Shown piece by piece: positions 16,442-23,934 of a stretch of DNA of 64,000 nucleotides; the first letter of the stretch is position 1; the number at the start of each line of letters is the position of its first letter. Made by a program: the position numbers and the translations under genes. The stretch comes from Bacillota bacterium. Its GTDB lineage: Bacteria > Bacillota > Clostridia > DSM-8532. Below the pieces are notes generated by a model, which was given only the letters and a program-made list of their open reading frames with translations, had not been told where the DNA came from and ran no database searches. The stretch lies in assembly GCA_023415825.1 (NCBI GenBank), contig JAEZJF010000019.1, positions 1 through 64,000 on the forward strand, written 5' to 3'.

Positions 16442-17254
16442 ATGGATTTTAAAAATGTGATGGTTGCGGTAGGTCTTTCTATTTTCGCAGGATTATCTAC
16501 AGGGCTTGGGGGTCTTGTGGTATTGCTTTTCAAGAAGATCAACGCCAAGGTGCTATCCGTTGCCTTGGGCTTTTCTGCAGGTGTGATGATCTATGTCTCC
16601 TTTGTGGAGATACTTCCGGAAGCAAAGCTGCATCTTACTAAGGGTATGGGGCAAAAATCAGGCGAATGGATAACCTTCGCGGCATTCTTTCTGGGTATGT
16701 TTTTAATTGCTCTCATAGATAAACTGGTTCCCGAGCAAGAAAACCCTCATGAGCCTCACCGGGTGGAGCAGTTTGATGTCTGCGGCTTCGGTAAGGATTC
16801 TCAGAAGCTCATTAAGACAGGGAAGCTTGCGGCTCTTGCCATTACCATTCACAATTTTCCGGAAGGCTTGGCCACCTTTGTCTCAGGGATCAATAATTTA
16901 TCTTTGGGAATTGCCATTGCAGTAGCTGTAGCCATTCATAATATTCCCGAAGGAATCTCGGTTGCTTTGCCGGTTTATTGTGCTACGGGCAATAAAAAGA
17001 AAGCAATGTACATGTCTCTCTTATCAGGTCTGGCTGAGCCTATCGGTGCCATTTTAGCCTTTTTAGTCCTGGCTCCCTTTATTAATGACGTCATATTCGG
17101 TATTATTTATGGTGCTATTGCGGGCATTATGGTCTTTATCTCACTGGATGAGCTATTGCCTTCAGCAAGGGAATATGGCGAGCACCATCTAGCCATCTTC
17201 GGACTAATAGGAGGCATGATTGTTATGGGTCTCAGTCTCTTGATTTTAATGTAA
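16442..17254 (+). CDS. zupT: ZIP-family divalent metal transporter
   Basis: 270-residue ZIP transporter of the ZupT type with eight predicted membrane segments. The metal-transport motifs of segments IV and V are intact: HNFPEGLATF and HNIPEGISVALP. It would import Zn2+ and possibly Fe2+, Mn2+ or Co2+. An upstream ATG at 16379 lies inside a leader inverted repeat; the ATG at 16442 follows GGGGGGC and gives a family-typical N-terminus. A long terminator follows. Confidence 0.92.
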   Translation: MDFKNVMVAVGLSIFAGLSTGLGGLVVLLFKKINAKVLSVALGFSAGVMIYVSFVEILPEAKLHLTKGMGQKSGEWITFAAFFLGMFLIALIDKLVPEQENPHEPHRVEQFDVCGFGKDSQKLIKTGKLAALAITIHNFPEGLATFVSGINNLSLGIAIAVAVAIHNIPEGISVALPVYCATGNKKKAMYMSLLSGLAEPIGAILAFLVLAPFINDVIFGIIYGAIAGIMVFISLDELLPSAREYGEHHLAIFGLIGGMIVMGLSLLILM

Positions 17255-17266
17255 AAAAGTTACCTT

Positions 17267-17314
17267 ATATTTTAAAGCCATGGGAATAGCATCATTCCCA
17301 TGGCTTTAAAATAT
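17267..17314. terminator. Bidirectional terminator between zupT and the DUF3298 gene
   Basis: Perfect 21-bp inverted repeat (17267-17287 with 17294-17314) around a 6-base loop, AT-rich at its base and GC-rich at the top, between convergent genes. Confidence 0.8.
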
Positions 17315-17330
17315 CCGCTAATCGGCGGCC

Positions 17331-18005
17331 TCATAGTTTGTATTTTAGCTTATCTCCAAAGAAGGGAAATGGAACTATAAAGACCTGAATGCCGTCAGCG
17401 TAAGGAGCGATTGTATACGTGGGGTAGAATATGGCAAGCCCTTCCTCAGTCAAATAAAAATTCTTGTCATCGTAGAATTTGTTTAAGTTCTCACCCAGTC
17501 CTTCAAAATAGCTGGCCATACCGGTGATCTGTCTCCGTCGGGCATCTGATTCAATATACTTTAGAACAAGGGGCTTACAGTCATAATCCTTTTCAAAAAG
17601 ACCATCAAGGGTAAGCATGGCACCATGCTTCATGTCCCAGGTGTTACCCTTACGGACGGTATTCCCGTGGGCGCCGCCCGTGAATTCTTTGAGATCATAA
17701 TATAGGCTCATCATAGGTTTTTTAAAATAGGTGGGCTCAAAGCTCTCTGCAAATTCGAAGTTTTTAAAGGGGACACCTTGGGGTTTGGCGACTGTATGAT
17801 GTTTGACAGCGGCCTGATAGAGTTTAGTGGAGGCATAACGGTAGTTTTTCTGCGCTTTTTGCCTGTAATGCATATTGAAGCGCGTGTTGTCTCCGTCGTA
17901 TCCGGATGAGATCAAAGGGTAATCAATGTTTACATCAAGCATCAAAGTCTTGCTATGGTGCAGTTTGTCTTTAATAGTCTGCTTTTTAATGAAATCGCAC
18001 TTCAT
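17331..18005 (-). CDS. DUF3298/DUF4163-type protein
   Basis: 224 residues without a signal peptide. The pattern (DYPLISSGY, YYDLKEFTGGAHGNT, then MLTLDGLFEKDYDCKPLVLKYI and NFYLTEEGLAIFYPTYTIAPYADG) is that of the DUF4163-DUF3298 pair found in RsiV-like and peptidoglycan-interacting proteins. Those are usually extracellular, so the absence of an export signal is odd. Function unknown. Start ATG after GAGGTGG. A terminator lies upstream, at the end of the CYTH gene. Confidence 0.75.
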   Translation of the reverse strand: MKCDFIKKQTIKDKLHHSKTLMLDVNIDYPLISSGYDGDNTRFNMHYRQKAQKNYRYASTKLYQAAVKHHTVAKPQGVPFKNFEFAESFEPTYFKKPMMSLYYDLKEFTGGAHGNTVRKGNTWDMKHGAMLTLDGLFEKDYDCKPLVLKYIESDARRRQITGMASYFEGLGENLNKFYDDKNFYLTEEGLAIFYPTYTIAPYADGIQVFIVPFPFFGDKLKYKL

Positions 18006-18064
18006 TCATACCACCTCACATCATATTATTGAGGATGCTTGAATTCTGTGCCCGTCCATGACAT

Positions 18065-18095
18065 AAAAAGGACAAGAGTCAGGAACCCCTTGTCC
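18065..18095 (-). terminator. Terminator overlapping the CYTH stop codon
   Basis: On the minus strand GGACAAG (18095-18089) pairs with CTTGTCC (18076-18070) and TTTTT follows. The loop contains the stop codon at 18079-18081. Confidence 0.65.
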
Positions 18096-18552
18096 AGCTT
18101 TTGAAAGGTGTGTGAATAAGATTGGCATTATAGTAGCGTGGATCGGAGGTGACTTCTTCACCGACCCAGTCGGGTTTTTGAAAATCCTGTTCTTCCGAAG
18201 AAAGCTCTATTTCCGCAATAACGAGACCTTCATTCTCTCCTAAAAATTCATCCACTTCCCAGGTCATACCTTTATAGGACAGAACATAGCGATATTTCTC
18301 CATAAGCGGCTTTTCGCAGAGCTCAAGCAAGGCTTGGGCATCTTTAAGAGGAATGGGATATTCAAATTCGGAACGAGCCGCCCCTACCGTTAGTCCTTTT
18401 ATGGTAAGGGTCGCGCAATTGTCAACTATTCTGACACGGACGACTCGATTTTTATGGCTGCTTAAATAGCCTTGATAATATAAGGTTTTATAAGCCCCTT
18501 CCTTGTATCCGTCGTGGTTCACAATGAATTTCCGTTCAATTTCCTGGGCCAT
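18079..18552 (-). CDS. CYTH-domain triphosphate tunnel metalloenzyme
   Basis: 157-residue CYTH protein. The signature EIERKF opens the chain, followed by the alternating charged strands of the tunnel (RVVRVRI, ATLTIKG, RSEFEYPI, KYRYVLSY, WEVDEFLGENEGLVIAEIEL). Members hydrolyse inorganic triphosphate or related compounds with a divalent metal; the length suits the bacterial CYTH/NeuTTM group. Lies 10 bases after the TVP38 gene, so both are probably in one transcript. Confidence 0.88.
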   Translation of the reverse strand: MAQEIERKFIVNHDGYKEGAYKTLYYQGYLSSHKNRVVRVRIVDNCATLTIKGLTVGAARSEFEYPIPLKDAQALLELCEKPLMEKYRYVLSYKGMTWEVDEFLGENEGLVIAEIELSSEEQDFQKPDWVGEEVTSDPRYYNANLIHTPFKSWTRGS

Positions 18553-18562
18553 AGCCTTACTG

Positions 18563-19246
18563 CTACTCCTTGTCCTTGATGAATTTTTTCTTTAAGAGGT
18601 AGCCGATACCCAAGAGTACAAGGAATGCTGAGATGACGATAATAAGACCTGTATAGTCCTGTTCGTAAAGCTGTGCGCCGCCGCTGGATTTAATGAAGAT
18701 GTCCGGTATCCGGCAAAGGAGGAATATCGTCAGGAAGCGTAGCGGTTTTACAGGTGTTAAACCGGCTACATAAATGAGTATGTCCTTTGGAATAAACGGA
18801 ATCAGACATAATACCAAAATACCAACGGTTCCTTTGGCGGAGTTGATAAGATCACTGGTCTTTTGAATCCATTTTTCACTGACAAACTTTTTTACAATTT
18901 CCTCACCAAAAAACTTGGCAATGCTAAAGGCAATAAGAGCTCCGAGGAGCTCTCCGAAATATGCCAGAATAAAGCCTAAGGGCATACCATAGATAAAACC
19001 GGCTGCCACATGGAAAAAGTCGCCTGGAATAAGGGCTACAATGACTTGGAGAATTTCAAACAATATAAAGACAATAGAACCCCAAACGCCAAAGGATTTG
19101 ATGTAATCTGCAAATTGCTGGGGGTTCTTAACCAGTTCAATAAGCTGGGGTGCGAACTTTACCATGACAACAATAACCATGATACCAAGGAGTAAGATTC
19201 CAATAAGCTTTAAAACGAAACTTTTTGTAAAGATTTTTTTGTCCAT
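18563..19246 (-). CDS. TVP38/TMEM64 (VTT) family membrane protein
   Basis: 227-residue membrane protein of the VTT/DedA-like group. The signature region reads LIPGDFFHVAAGFIYG followed by a G-rich segment (LLGALIAFSIAKFFG) and the conserved FIPKDILIYVAGLTP. Family members are thought to act as lipid scramblases or transporters; the substrate here is unknown. Probable first gene of an operon with the CYTH gene. Confidence 0.88.
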   Translation of the reverse strand: MDKKIFTKSFVLKLIGILLLGIMVIVVMVKFAPQLIELVKNPQQFADYIKSFGVWGSIVFILFEILQVIVALIPGDFFHVAAGFIYGMPLGFILAYFGELLGALIAFSIAKFFGEEIVKKFVSEKWIQKTSDLINSAKGTVGILVLCLIPFIPKDILIYVAGLTPVKPLRFLTIFLLCRIPDIFIKSSGGAQLYEQDYTGLIIVISAFLVLLGIGYLLKKKFIKDKE

Positions 19247-19284
19247 AGGTTTCCCTTTCGAATTCCAAGTAATAAGCTGAATCC

Positions 19285-19318
19285 TTGCTTGAAAGTTTCA
19301 AATAAAACTTTCAAGCAA
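19285..19318. repeat. Perfect 14-bp inverted repeat upstream of the TVP38 gene
   Basis: TTGCTTGAAAGTTT (19285-19298) and AAACTTTCAAGCAA (19305-19318) around a 6-base loop. It lies in a divergent promoter region, so it is more likely an operator or leader hairpin than a terminator. Confidence 0.6.
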
Positions 19319-19365
19319 TTAGACGATACAGGTATAACGCTGTATAATCATATTAACCCTATTAT

Positions 19366-19512
19366 AATAACATTACCCGTTACCGAAATCAAAGATTTCG
19401 AACGGGTGCCCAAGTTATTGATACTTCGTATTAATAACATTACCCGTAATAGAAATCAAAGATTTCGAACGCCTAAAGGTGACAGGCACCCAAGTTATTG
19501 ATACGACCTATT
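19366..19512. repeat. Two direct copies of a palindromic intergenic unit
   Basis: Unit 1 (19366-19432) and unit 2 (19433-19512) both begin AATAACATTACCCGT, continue GAAATCAAAGATTTCGAAC (itself a small hairpin, GAAATC/GATTTC) and end CACCCAAGTTATTGATAC or its close variant. Unit 2 carries a ~14-base insertion (GCCTAAAGGTGACA). A related sequence, CCCGTT...TTTCGAACGGG, recurs at 59153-59178, so this is a dispersed family. Confidence 0.65.
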
Positions 19513-19609
19513 AATAAGATTGTATGAATGCCTGCAACTATTATATCCCCAGATTTTAAAAGATATTGGGTGATAGGGTATAATAGTCATTAAGAATAGA
19601 GGGATTTAT

Positions 19610-21397
19610 ATGCAAGAAAAAGAGTTTAAGATACGCCTTGAAAAAGCCCGGAACGGAGAAAAACGTTTAAAAGCACTAAATGACCGCTTTGTTAACATCA
19701 GAACGCTCATTTTTTTAGCGGGAGCACTTTCAGTCGGTTTCCTCCTGTATAAAAAAAGCACCACTCCTGCTATTATAGTGGGAACTGTGTTCCTAGCCGC
19801 CTTTCTTTTTATTATGACTCGCCATAATCGGGTAAAAAAAGACTTAAGAAGATATCAAACCCTTATTGGTATTTATGATGCTTTTCTTAAAAGGATTAAT
19901 GGGGAATGGACCTCTTTTCCGGACAAGGGTGAAGAGTTTTTGGCTTCTGATCATCCCTATGGCGCCGACCTTAATATTTTTGGGAGCAAGTCTCTATTCC
20001 AGCTTCTGAATCTCACTCATACCTTTAAGGGGCGGCATCGCCTGGCAGAGCTTTTAGGGAATTGTGGAGGCGAATACGAGAAGATAATGAAAAGGCAGGG
20101 AGCAGTTAAAGAGCTTTCACAAAAGCTTGATTTTGTCGAGGAATTAACCCTGAGAGGCTTGCTTTATAAAAAAACAGCCAAGGACCCCGAGAGCTTTTTT
20201 GATGCTATGAGCCAGTCCAAGAAGGTACCCGGCTTATTAAAAAGCCCTGTGCTGCTTTTTGGCCTTCCAATATTGACCCTTGCATCAGCGATTATGGTCG
20301 GAAGAGTCATCCCCTGGCTCTATTTAGTTCTTCTTGCAGGCCTTATTCTGCAGCTATCGCTCTTTGCTTGGAGCTTTAAGGCTCTTTCACCCTATTTGGG
20401 GCTGGTTTATCAATACAAAAATGAGCTTGAAACCTATCAAAAGCTCATAGAGCTCTTAGAAAAGGAATCCTTTGAGGATCCCTTCCTTATTGAGTTGAAG
20501 AACGGTTTGGCAGATGAGAGTTATAAGGCCTCTTCCGAGATAAAAAGACTCACAGCTCTGTCAGACTATATTGACTTTAAATACAGTCCCTTGATCTACT
20601 TTATTCTCAATGCACTCTTTTTATGGGATCTTCATCTTTATCGGAGCCTTGAGCGATGGAAGAAGGACAACACCCAGCGAGTAGGACGGTGGTTGGAGAT
20701 TTTAGGGGAATTTGAGGCCCTTGTCAGTCTTTCTGTTGTTCCGTTGACTACTCCAGTTTTCACCTATCCTGAGCTCACTCGTGGGAAGCCCTCATTTTCT
20801 GCTATAGAATTATCACACCCCTATATACCCTATGAAAAAAGGGTGCCCAACAATGTCGCCATAAATGGTGTGGGCATTATAACAGGCTCCAATATGTCCG
20901 GAAAGACAACCCTGCTACGAACCGTAGGTATCAATCTGGTGCTAGCCTATGCAGGTGCACCAGTCTGTGCCAAAGCTATGAGCGCAGGACTTATGAGCCT
21001 TTATACCTCCATGCGGAACAATGATGATTTGAGCGAAGGTGTATCCACCTTCTACGCTGAGCTTTTGAGAATTAAGAAAATTGTGGACTACTCAAGGAAA
21101 GAGCAGAATATGATTTTTCTCATAGACGAAATCTTTAAGGGAACTAACTCCAAGGATAGAATAGAAGGCGCTAAAAGCGTTCTAAGAGGCCTTAACAGGC
21201 CCTGGGCCATCGGGCTTATTTCCACTCACGATTATGAGCTCTGTGATCTTGAAGCTGAGGACACTTTACGGTTTTCCAACCATCACTTTACTGAGAGCTA
21301 TTCCAATAATCAGATCCACTTTGATTACAAGCTTCATCAGGGACGCTGCAGAACTTCCAATGCGCGTTACCTTATGAAAATGGTAGGCCTTGAATAA
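19610..21397 (+). CDS. Membrane-anchored MutS-family ATPase
   Basis: 595 residues. The C-terminal third is a MutS-type ATPase: P-loop GSNMSGKTTLLR near residue 425, an MRNNDDLSEGVSTFYAEL signature, Walker B FLIDEIFKGTNS and the ISTHDYELCDL switch. A MutS core/lever domain precedes it, but the mismatch-recognition domain is absent. Two hydrophobic pairs (~30-70 and ~205-250) predict transmembrane hairpins, so this is not a canonical repair MutS. It resembles the transmembrane MutS-homologue group; its role is unknown. ATG at 19610. Confidence 0.88.
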   Translation: MQEKEFKIRLEKARNGEKRLKALNDRFVNIRTLIFLAGALSVGFLLYKKSTTPAIIVGTVFLAAFLFIMTRHNRVKKDLRRYQTLIGIYDAFLKRINGEWTSFPDKGEEFLASDHPYGADLNIFGSKSLFQLLNLTHTFKGRHRLAELLGNCGGEYEKIMKRQGAVKELSQKLDFVEELTLRGLLYKKTAKDPESFFDAMSQSKKVPGLLKSPVLLFGLPILTLASAIMVGRVIPWLYLVLLAGLILQLSLFAWSFKALSPYLGLVYQYKNELETYQKLIELLEKESFEDPFLIELKNGLADESYKASSEIKRLTALSDYIDFKYSPLIYFILNALFLWDLHLYRSLERWKKDNTQRVGRWLEILGEFEALVSLSVVPLTTPVFTYPELTRGKPSFSAIELSHPYIPYEKRVPNNVAINGVGIITGSNMSGKTTLLRTVGINLVLAYAGAPVCAKAMSAGLMSLYTSMRNNDDLSEGVSTFYAELLRIKKIVDYSRKEQNMIFLIDEIFKGTNSKDRIEGAKSVLRGLNRPWAIGLISTHDYELCDLEAEDTLRFSNHHFTESYSNNQIHFDYKLHQGRCRTSNARYLMKMVGLE

Positions 21398-21439
21398 GGC
21401 TGAAAATGACGGTTTTTCTGTCCAAAGCATGGATACCGG

Positions 21440-21463
21440 CATATGATGTACTAGCATCATATG
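21440..21463. repeat. Palindrome upstream of the Cu/Zn SOD gene
   Basis: CATATGATG-TACTAG-CATCATATG, perfect 9-base arms, about 60 bases before the start; could be an operator or a leader hairpin. Confidence 0.45.
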
Positions 21464-21521
21464 GGTATGTGTCAGAACTTGAGGACTTAATGTCCGAGAG
21501 TTTTTGCAGGGAGGAAAAATC

Positions 21522-22034
21522 GTGAGAATTAAAAATGTCAACTTTTTTTCAAACTTGATACTTTCGAGAACACCCTTTGCCAAGGCAGAGATCATGGGTG
21601 GACCGCTTGCACCAAATATCAATGGCACAGTAAGCTTTTATCCGGCTCATAACGGTACGTTGGTAGTAGCTGAGATTTATAACCTGCCCAGAACTGCTCT
21701 AGCTACACCCCAAACCCCCCCCATTGGCCCCTTTGGCTTCCACATCCATGAGGGAAGTACCTGTGAAGTTGGAGATCCCGCTGATCCTTTCCAGGCAGTA
21801 GGCCCACACTACAATCCTACTGGAATGCCACATCCGGAGCACGCCGGGGATATGCCTGTGCTATTCTCAAACGATGGGTATGCTTTTATGACCTTCTTTA
21901 CAGACAGGTTTGTACCCCAGCAGGTTTTAGGCAGAACCGTTGTAATTCACCAGAGCCCGGATGATTTTAGAACCCAGCCTGCGGGAAACTCGGGTAAGAA
22001 GTTGGCCTGTGGCGTAATAAGAGCTTTCGGATAG
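21522..22034 (+). CDS. Cu/Zn superoxide dismutase-family protein
   Basis: 170 residues from GTG at 21522, which follows AGGGAGGAAAA; an upstream TTG has no site. The metal ligands of Cu/Zn SOD are all present in order: FHIHEG, GPHYNPTGMPH, EHAGDMP and VVIHQSP. The disulfide cysteines (CEVGD, ACGVI) are also there, so it may be an active enzyme, unlike the copper-ligand-poor B. subtilis YojM. No signal peptide is visible, which is unusual for a bacterial Cu/Zn SOD. Stands alone, ended by a terminator. Confidence 0.88.
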   Translation: MRIKNVNFFSNLILSRTPFAKAEIMGGPLAPNINGTVSFYPAHNGTLVVAEIYNLPRTALATPQTPPIGPFGFHIHEGSTCEVGDPADPFQAVGPHYNPTGMPHPEHAGDMPVLFSNDGYAFMTFFTDRFVPQQVLGRTVVIHQSPDDFRTQPAGNSGKKLACGVIRAFG

Positions 22035-22082
22035 AAAGCAGGAACAGAATGAGTCGTAGAACAACGCAGTCGGAATTAAACA

Positions 22083-22126
22083 GGGGGCAGTTTCTCCACT
22101 TTAAGTCATTGAAACTGTCCCCTTTT
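22083..22126 (+). terminator. Terminator after the SOD gene
   Basis: A 12-base stem (22083-22094 with GAAACTGTCCCC at 22111-22122, one G-T pair) followed by TTTT. Confidence 0.75.
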
Positions 22127-22163
22127 CCGAGCTATTGCATCCGATAGTTACATCTGAGGGCCT

Positions 22164-23336
22164 TTACTTCAAAGCCAGCTTTAAGATATTCAGCGCATCC
22201 TGTCGTCTGATCTTAACAAAGCTTCCAACAGTATAAGTATCTGATCCGGTACACTTGTCGGCCATTTCTTCCAGCCGGGAGTCGTCAATATTGGCCTGGC
22301 TAAGTTTCACGGGCAAGCCGATGGAGGAAAGGAATGTTTCAAGGCTTGCGATGCCTTTTAAAGCCATTTCTTCAGGGCTAAACAGGTTATCGTCAACATT
22401 CCAGACCCTGTGAGCAAATTGGGCAAATCGCGCCACATCATGCTTGTAAACATACTTCATCCAGGCCGGGAAAACAATAGCTAACCCTGCACCGTGGGCA
22501 ATATCATAGATGGCACTCATTTCATGCTCGATGCGATGGGAAGCCCAGTCTCCCACCCTTCCGGTGCTCAGTAGATCGTTATGGGCAATGGTTCCCGCCC
22601 ACATAACCTCAGCCCTTGGAGCGTAATCATTAGGGTTATTTAGAATTTTTGGTACATTGAGAATCATGGTTTTCAATGTAGCCTCACAAAGTCTGTCGGT
22701 GAGATCCACATTTTGAGTATTGGTAAAATAACGTTCCATGATATGAGCCATAATGTCGGCGGCACCGCAGGCTGTTTGGTAATCGGGCAAGGTATAGGTG
22801 AGTTCGGGATTCATTATGGCAAAAACAGGTCGGATATGACCAGTTGATAATCCACGCTTATACCAGCCGTCTTCATTGGTGATCACAGAGCTGTCACTGG
22901 ATTCGCTGCCTGCAGCCGGAATAGTCAGCACCACACCTACAGGCAAGGACTCCTTCACCTCAGCTTTACCGGAATAGAAATCCCACACATCCCCTTCATA
23001 GGGTACGCCTATAGAGATAGCCTTGGCTGAATCGATGGCGCTGCCGCCGCCCACTGCCAGAATAAAGCCGATATTATTCTCACGGCAAAGCCTTATCCCC
23101 TCATTAACAAGAGAAAGCCGTGGGTTGGGAAGAACCCCGGAAAGCTCGATAACCTCAACACCCGCTGCTTTAAGAGAACTCATGACCTTATCATAGAGAC
23201 CCGTCTTTTTAATGCTCCCGCCGCCATAATGCAAAAGCACCTTGTCGGCAAGCAATTTGGTTTCCTGACCGACCAGATTCTCCGTATTTTTTCCGAAGAT
23301 GATCTTTGTGGCATTGTGAAAAGTAAAATTGTCCAT
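22164..23336 (-). CDS. Iron-containing alcohol dehydrogenase (butanol dehydrogenase type)
   Basis: 390-residue group III (Fe) alcohol dehydrogenase close to NAD(P)H butanol dehydrogenases (BdhA/YqhD). Seen: the NAD-binding GGGSAIDSAKAIS, the TIPAAGSESSDSSVI segment, and the iron-ligand regions AADIMAHIMERYF, HRIEHEMSAIYDIAHGAGLAIVFPAW. It reduces aldehydes during fermentation or detoxification. Start follows TTAGGAGGTAGAGG. Monocistronic and divergent from padR. Confidence 0.92.
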   Translation of the reverse strand: MDNFTFHNATKIIFGKNTENLVGQETKLLADKVLLHYGGGSIKKTGLYDKVMSSLKAAGVEVIELSGVLPNPRLSLVNEGIRLCRENNIGFILAVGGGSAIDSAKAISIGVPYEGDVWDFYSGKAEVKESLPVGVVLTIPAAGSESSDSSVITNEDGWYKRGLSTGHIRPVFAIMNPELTYTLPDYQTACGAADIMAHIMERYFTNTQNVDLTDRLCEATLKTMILNVPKILNNPNDYAPRAEVMWAGTIAHNDLLSTGRVGDWASHRIEHEMSAIYDIAHGAGLAIVFPAWMKYVYKHDVARFAQFAHRVWNVDDNLFSPEEMALKGIASLETFLSSIGLPVKLSQANIDDSRLEEMADKCTGSDTYTVGSFVKIRRQDALNILKLALK

Positions 23337-23522
23337 CCTCTACCTCCTAAATAGGGTTTGTGCCTGTGGCACAAACCACAAGCCTCGACCCATTTGTTAC
23401 ATCATATAGGTGCATTCTTGATGAAGCGCACCACAAGCTCGATCCAGAATAGATCAATCATATATTATATTACCCGTATTAGTGAAGAGAAAATTAACAA
23501 TTATATTAAATTGACTCTTGAA

Positions 23523-23567
23523 ATATATAGATAACCGATATATCATATATATAGATTATCGATATAT
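23523..23567 (+). promoter_or_regulatory. Two AT-rich direct-repeat operators before padR
   Basis: Two 21-base copies, at 23523-23543 and 23547-23567, share ATATATAGAT and CGATATAT halves and are themselves imperfect palindromes. They lie directly before the padR ribosome binding site, consistent with autorepression. Confidence 0.55.
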
Positions 23568-23583
23568 AAGGAGGTATCATTAA

Positions 23584-23934
23584 ATGGGAGTTGATAAGAG
23601 CCTTTTAACCGGGAGCACCACCATGCTGCTTTTGAAGCTTCTTGAAGATAGGGATATGTACGGCTATCAGATGATTGAGGAATTGGCTAAGAAGTCAGAT
23701 GACACCTTTTCCCTTAAAGCAGGAACGCTTTATCCGTTATTGCACAGTCTTGAGCAGCAGGGAATGGTTACATCCTATGATGAAAACACCGACAGTTCAA
23801 GAGTACGGAAATATTACAGCATAACCAAAAAGGGCAGGGGCTTGCTTGCTGATAAAAAAGCGGAATGGAAGGCCTTTTCCTCCGCTGTCAATCAAGTTCT
23901 TAAAGGGGGTGCCACTCTTGGAGCAACCTGCTAA
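23584..23934 (+). CDS. PadR-family transcriptional regulator
   Basis: 116-residue winged-helix regulator. The PadR signature is clear: LLKLLEDRDMYGYQMIEEL, then FSLKAGTLYPLLHSLEQQG and RKYYSITKKGRGLL. Start ATG after AAGGAGG. Its 3' end overlaps the start of the next gene, an arrangement in which the PadR protein usually controls its membrane partner. Confidence 0.93.
   Translation: MGVDKSLLTGSTTMLLLKLLEDRDMYGYQMIEELAKKSDDTFSLKAGTLYPLLHSLEQQGMVTSYDENTDSSRVRKYYSITKKGRGLLADKKAEWKAFSSAVNQVLKGGATLGATC

Larger units (their letters stand above)
19247..19609. other. Intergenic region with palindrome and repeat cluster
   Basis: 363 bases between divergent genes with no supported gene. It contains a 14-bp perfect inverted repeat and a direct duplication of a ~65-base unit, listed separately. 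A short open frame through it merely follows the repeats. Confidence 0.7.

Noticed and set aside
19289..19501. 70-codon frame in the intergenic repeats
   Set aside because: Runs through palindromes and duplicated units; no ribosome binding site, no resemblance to a protein.
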